Shown in pieces: positions 12,864 to 13,445 of a stretch of DNA of 13,445 bases. The notes under the pieces are model-generated. The model saw only the letters and a list, made by a program, of their open reading frames with translations, was not told where the DNA came from and searched no databases. The stretch covers positions 1 through 13,445 of the forward strand of contig JARFPV010000171.1 in the NCBI GenBank assembly GCA_029288115.1. Reading direction: 5' to 3'. The position numbers and the translations under genes are program-made. The first letter of the stretch is position 1. The number at the start of each line of letters is the position of its first letter. This stretch comes from Akkermansiaceae bacterium (GTDB taxonomy: Bacteria; Verrucomicrobiota; Verrucomicrobiia; Verrucomicrobiales; Akkermansiaceae).

Positions 12864-13445
12864 TCACCTGAACCAGCACTCGGCAAAATCCAGAAAATAC
12901 CCCCAGTCTTGCTCGGTCAGGTTATGTTTACCCTGACGGATGTGATATCCGGTCGCTCCGACGTGACGCGGCGAATCCAGTGCAGGCATCGTTTTCCTCT
13001 GAATATGCTTCTTTCCTAACAACTGATAAACAGGACCTGCCTCGAACAAGGACGTGTATTCGCCACGGGGGTCCGCCCATAAATCTTGATCCGCACTTGT
13101 CACATAGACGGCACGCGGTGCAATCAGACCGATCAGCTGATGCTGATCAACCGGCAACTCATTCTCCTTACCGCCGTATGCATTGAAACGCTTGCAAAAC
13201 CAGTGCGGAAAATTTCCGGTGATTCGTTTCACTGTTTCTCCATAGGCTCGCCGCGATAGTGCAGCTCCACCACAACCGGAATTGTTGCTGTAGGCGATCT
13301 TGAACCGTTGGTCTTCGGCAGCCGCCCAAAGGGCCGTTTTACCACCTCTGGAATGCCCGACGACCGCAGTTTTGTTAGAATCAATCTCTGGCAACTTAGT
13401 CGCGTAATCAAGAACCCGGCTCGCTCCCCACCCCCAAGCGGAAAG
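12864..13445 (-). CDS. CE15-like glucuronoyl/acetylxylan esterase, C-terminal part
   Basis: The frame is open to the right edge, so the N-terminus, and with it any signal peptide, is missing; 193 residues are visible. It is an alpha/beta-hydrolase resembling bacterial CE15 glucuronoyl esterases, which cut the ester between lignin and glucuronoxylan. Visible pieces, counted from the edge, are AWGWGASRVLDY (3-14), the nucleophile elbow VGHSRGGK with S32 (29-36), SNNSGCGGAALSRR shortly after, FPHWFC, LPVDQHQLIGLIAPRAVYV, and near the end HIRQGKHNLTEQDW, which should contain the catalytic His. The elbow reads GHSR where well-studied members have GCSR; this variant is often labelled acetylxylan esterase. 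A TTG at 13394 is not a start, as family sequence continues upstream of it. Ester preference is uncertain. Confidence 0.87.
   Translation of the reverse strand, partial: LSAWGWGASRVLDYATKLPEIDSNKTAVVGHSRGGKTALWAAAEDQRFKIAYSNNSGCGGAALSRRAYGETVKRITGNFPHWFCKRFNAYGGKENELPVDQHQLIGLIAPRAVYVTSADQDLWADPRGEYTSLFEAGPVYQLLGKKHIQRKTMPALDSPRHVGATGYHIRQGKHNLTEQDWGYFLDFAECWFR

Overview
The window looks like a chromosomal segment of a Verrucomicrobiota bacterium, probably Verrucomicrobiales (Rubritalea- or Persicirhabdus-like). This is inferred from a DUF1080-type lectin/hydrolase fold and a CE15-like esterase at the two edges, a PEP-CTERM protein ending in a run of arginines, mostly weak Shine-Dalgarno sequences, and protein family variants that I associate with this phylum. 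No 16S or other phylogenetic marker is present, so the lineage is an inference. No stretch longer than about 160 bases lacks a gene. I see no tRNA, rRNA, CRISPR array, transposase or phage gene.

Layout. Positions 1-446: C-terminal end of a DUF1080 protein. 515-973: tandem ACT-domain protein. 1082-2098: RuvB Holliday-junction motor. 2102-2172: a perfect inverted repeat with the architecture of a REPIN (two GTAG-headed palindromes facing each other). 2194-2622: Fur-family regulator, convergent with and overlapping by 4 bp a YecH-like small metal-binding protein (2619-2858, minus). 2973-3827: CvfB/YitL-like S1 RNA-binding protein. 3854-3876: a second GTAG-headed palindrome whose head supplies the stop codon of the next gene.

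3873-6359 (minus) is a tight three-gene operon: a membrane-anchored SAM methyltransferase, a spermidine synthase-like protein and an EamA/DMT exporter. 6411-7076 (plus) is a TruC-like tRNA pseudouridine synthase. It is convergent with 7066-9602 (minus), a two-gene operon of a PGM1-like ATP-grasp ligase followed by an M20 metallopeptidase, which is the most suggestive candidate for a little-studied pathway. 9666-10154 is an unrecognised basic protein transcribed away from that operon.

10274-11563 is an AmtB ammonium channel, convergent with a YjdM/PhnA-like zinc-ribbon protein (11568-11891, minus). 11993-12703 (minus) is a PEP-CTERM exported protein, and 12864 to the right edge (minus) is a CE15-like glucuronoyl/acetylxylan esterase that runs off the window.

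Much of the content is housekeeping (recombination, tRNA modification, ammonium uptake, metal regulation). The more unusual elements are the two different GTAG-type palindromes, the ATP-grasp/M20 make-and-break gene pair with its orphan neighbour, the methyltransferase/spermidine synthase-like/exporter operon, and several tail-to-tail gene overlaps.
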